5,947 bases of DNA from G001797105 sp964528155 (lineage in GTDB: Bacteria > Chloroflexota > Anaerolineae > Anaerolineales > E44-bin32). Made by a program: the position numbers and the translations under genes. The stretch is from NCBI GenBank assembly GCA_964528155.1, contig CAZGRL010000196.1, positions 1-5,947 of the forward strand, given 5' to 3'. This document shows, in pieces, positions 5,388-5,947 of this stretch (positions are counted from its first letter, which is position 1; each line of letters starts with the position of its first letter). The notes beneath the pieces were generated by a model. The model did not search any database. It was not told where the DNA came from and worked only from the letters and a program-made list of their open reading frames with translations.

Positions 5388-5947
5388 GGTGGAGAACTTG
5401 GGTGGGCAGATCGGCGTGACGAGTGCGTGTGAGGTGCTCGGTCTGCCGCGCAGCAGCCTGTACGCGGCGCGCAAGCCGCGGCCGGCCAGGGTTCGCCAGC
5501 CGGGCGTGCCGCCTCGGGCACTGACCGCCGAGGAGAAAGCGCGGGTGCGGCAAACTTTGAACAGCGAGCGGTTTGCTGATCTGGCGCCGCGGGAAGTCTA
5601 CGCCACGCTGCTGGACGAAGGCCAGTACTTGTGTTCGGTGCCGACGATGTATCGCATTCTGACAACAACCGGGGAGATTCGGGAGCGCCGCAACCAGCTG
5701 CGCCACCCCGTCTACGCCAAACCCCGCTTGTTGGCCACCGCACCCAATCAGGTTTGGACCTGGGACATCACTCGCCTGCCCGGGCCGGCGAAATGGGTCG
5801 GCTTCTGCCTGTACGTGCTGCTGGATCTCTTCAGCCGCTTCGTCGTCGGTTGGCTCGTTGCCGAGCGCGAGAGTGCTGCCTTGGCCGAGCGGTTGATCGA
5901 CGAAAGCGCCGCTCGGCAGGGCATCACCCCGGGCCAACTGTGCCTGC
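5377..5947 (+). CDS. IS3-family transposase OrfB (rve/DDE catalytic subunit), 3' truncated by window
   Basis: The frame is open from GTG 5377 for 190 codons to the window edge and lies -1 relative to orfA. An N-terminal HTH_21-like region (SACEVLGLPRSSLYAARK, then VYATLLDEGQYLCSVPTMYRIL and GEIRERRNQLRHP) is followed by the integrase core start APNQVWTWDITRLP, which carries the first catalytic Asp (about residue 129). YVLLDLFSRFVVGW, the next conserved block of IS3 OrfB, follows. The second Asp and the Glu of the DDE triad lie beyond the edge. As OrfAB, after frameshifting at 5323-5329, it would cut and join the IS ends. A separately initiated OrfB from the overlapping GTG is also possible. 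No internal stop or frameshift is seen, so this half looks intact. Confidence 0.92.
   Translation, partial: MIGQVENLGGQIGVTSACEVLGLPRSSLYAARKPRPARVRQPGVPPRALTAEEKARVRQTLNSERFADLAPREVYATLLDEGQYLCSVPTMYRILTTTGEIRERRNQLRHPVYAKPRLLATAPNQVWTWDITRLPGPAKWVGFCLYVLLDLFSRFVVGWLVAERESAALAERLIDESAARQGITPGQLCL

Larger units (their letters stand above)
4915..5947 (+). mobile_element. IS3-family insertion sequence, left part; right end outside window
   Basis: Two overlapping transposase frames, an A_AAA_AAG slippery heptamer and an rve-type OrfB identify the IS3 family. The left end is placed at TGTATTGGACACCGACC (4915-4931), which begins with the TG typical of IS3-family ends and lies 52 bases before orfA. 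TG at 4912 is an alternative. The boundary agrees with the point where the upstream membrane-protein sequence stops making sense. The right inverted repeat and target duplication cannot be seen, so the exact end is inferred. Confidence 0.72.

Noticed and set aside
4909..5937. Minus-strand open frame of 342 codons
   Set aside because: Antisense to the IS3 transposase genes, whose plus-strand products show clear HTH, zipper and rve motifs.

Overview
This is a GC-rich bacterial accessory region: a probable defence or genomic island joined to the remains of another mobile element and then hit by an insertion sequence. No housekeeping gene, tRNA or rRNA is visible, so the host is uncertain. The divergent DnaB-like fragment and the pentapeptide protein ending recall Chloroflexota/Actinomycetota-type genomes, but that is a weak guess.

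Minus strand, 4044 down to 1. A headless C-terminal fragment of a DnaB/RecA-fold helicase-like protein (4044-3574) is followed by a tight gene cluster. This contains a staphylococcal-nuclease-fold (SNase) nuclease with a long insertion and a C-terminal extension (3507-2545), a SIR2-domain protein with a helical tail (2511-769), an optional 30-residue membrane micro-ORF overlapping the SIR2 stop (790-698), and a membrane-anchored pentapeptide-repeat protein (647 to beyond the left edge). The SNase-SIR2 gap is 33 bp and the SIR2-pentapeptide gap is 121 bp, so co-transcription is likely. Both enzymes keep the residues expected for catalysis. A nuclease, a predicted NAD-consuming SIR2 protein and a membrane protein together look like an abortive-infection type anti-phage system. 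I do not recall a named system with this composition, and it is the most interesting object in the window.

Divergent spacer, 4045-4328. No convincing gene. It holds a 10-bp palindrome and an exact 11-bp tandem direct repeat whose second copy lies in a perfect 7-bp hairpin, which together look like an operator or recombination site.

Plus strand, 4329 to the end. A secreted or membrane protein with an internal duplication (4329-4949) is cut inside its second repeat by an IS3-family element whose left end is placed near 4915. The IS supplies the last ten or so codons and the stop. It carries orfA (4967-5380), a canonical A_AAA_AAG frameshift heptamer (5323-5329), and orfB (from 5377, overlapping orfA as GTGA), which leaves the window before its second and third catalytic acidic residues. 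Hairpins sit just before orfA and across the orfA/orfB junction.
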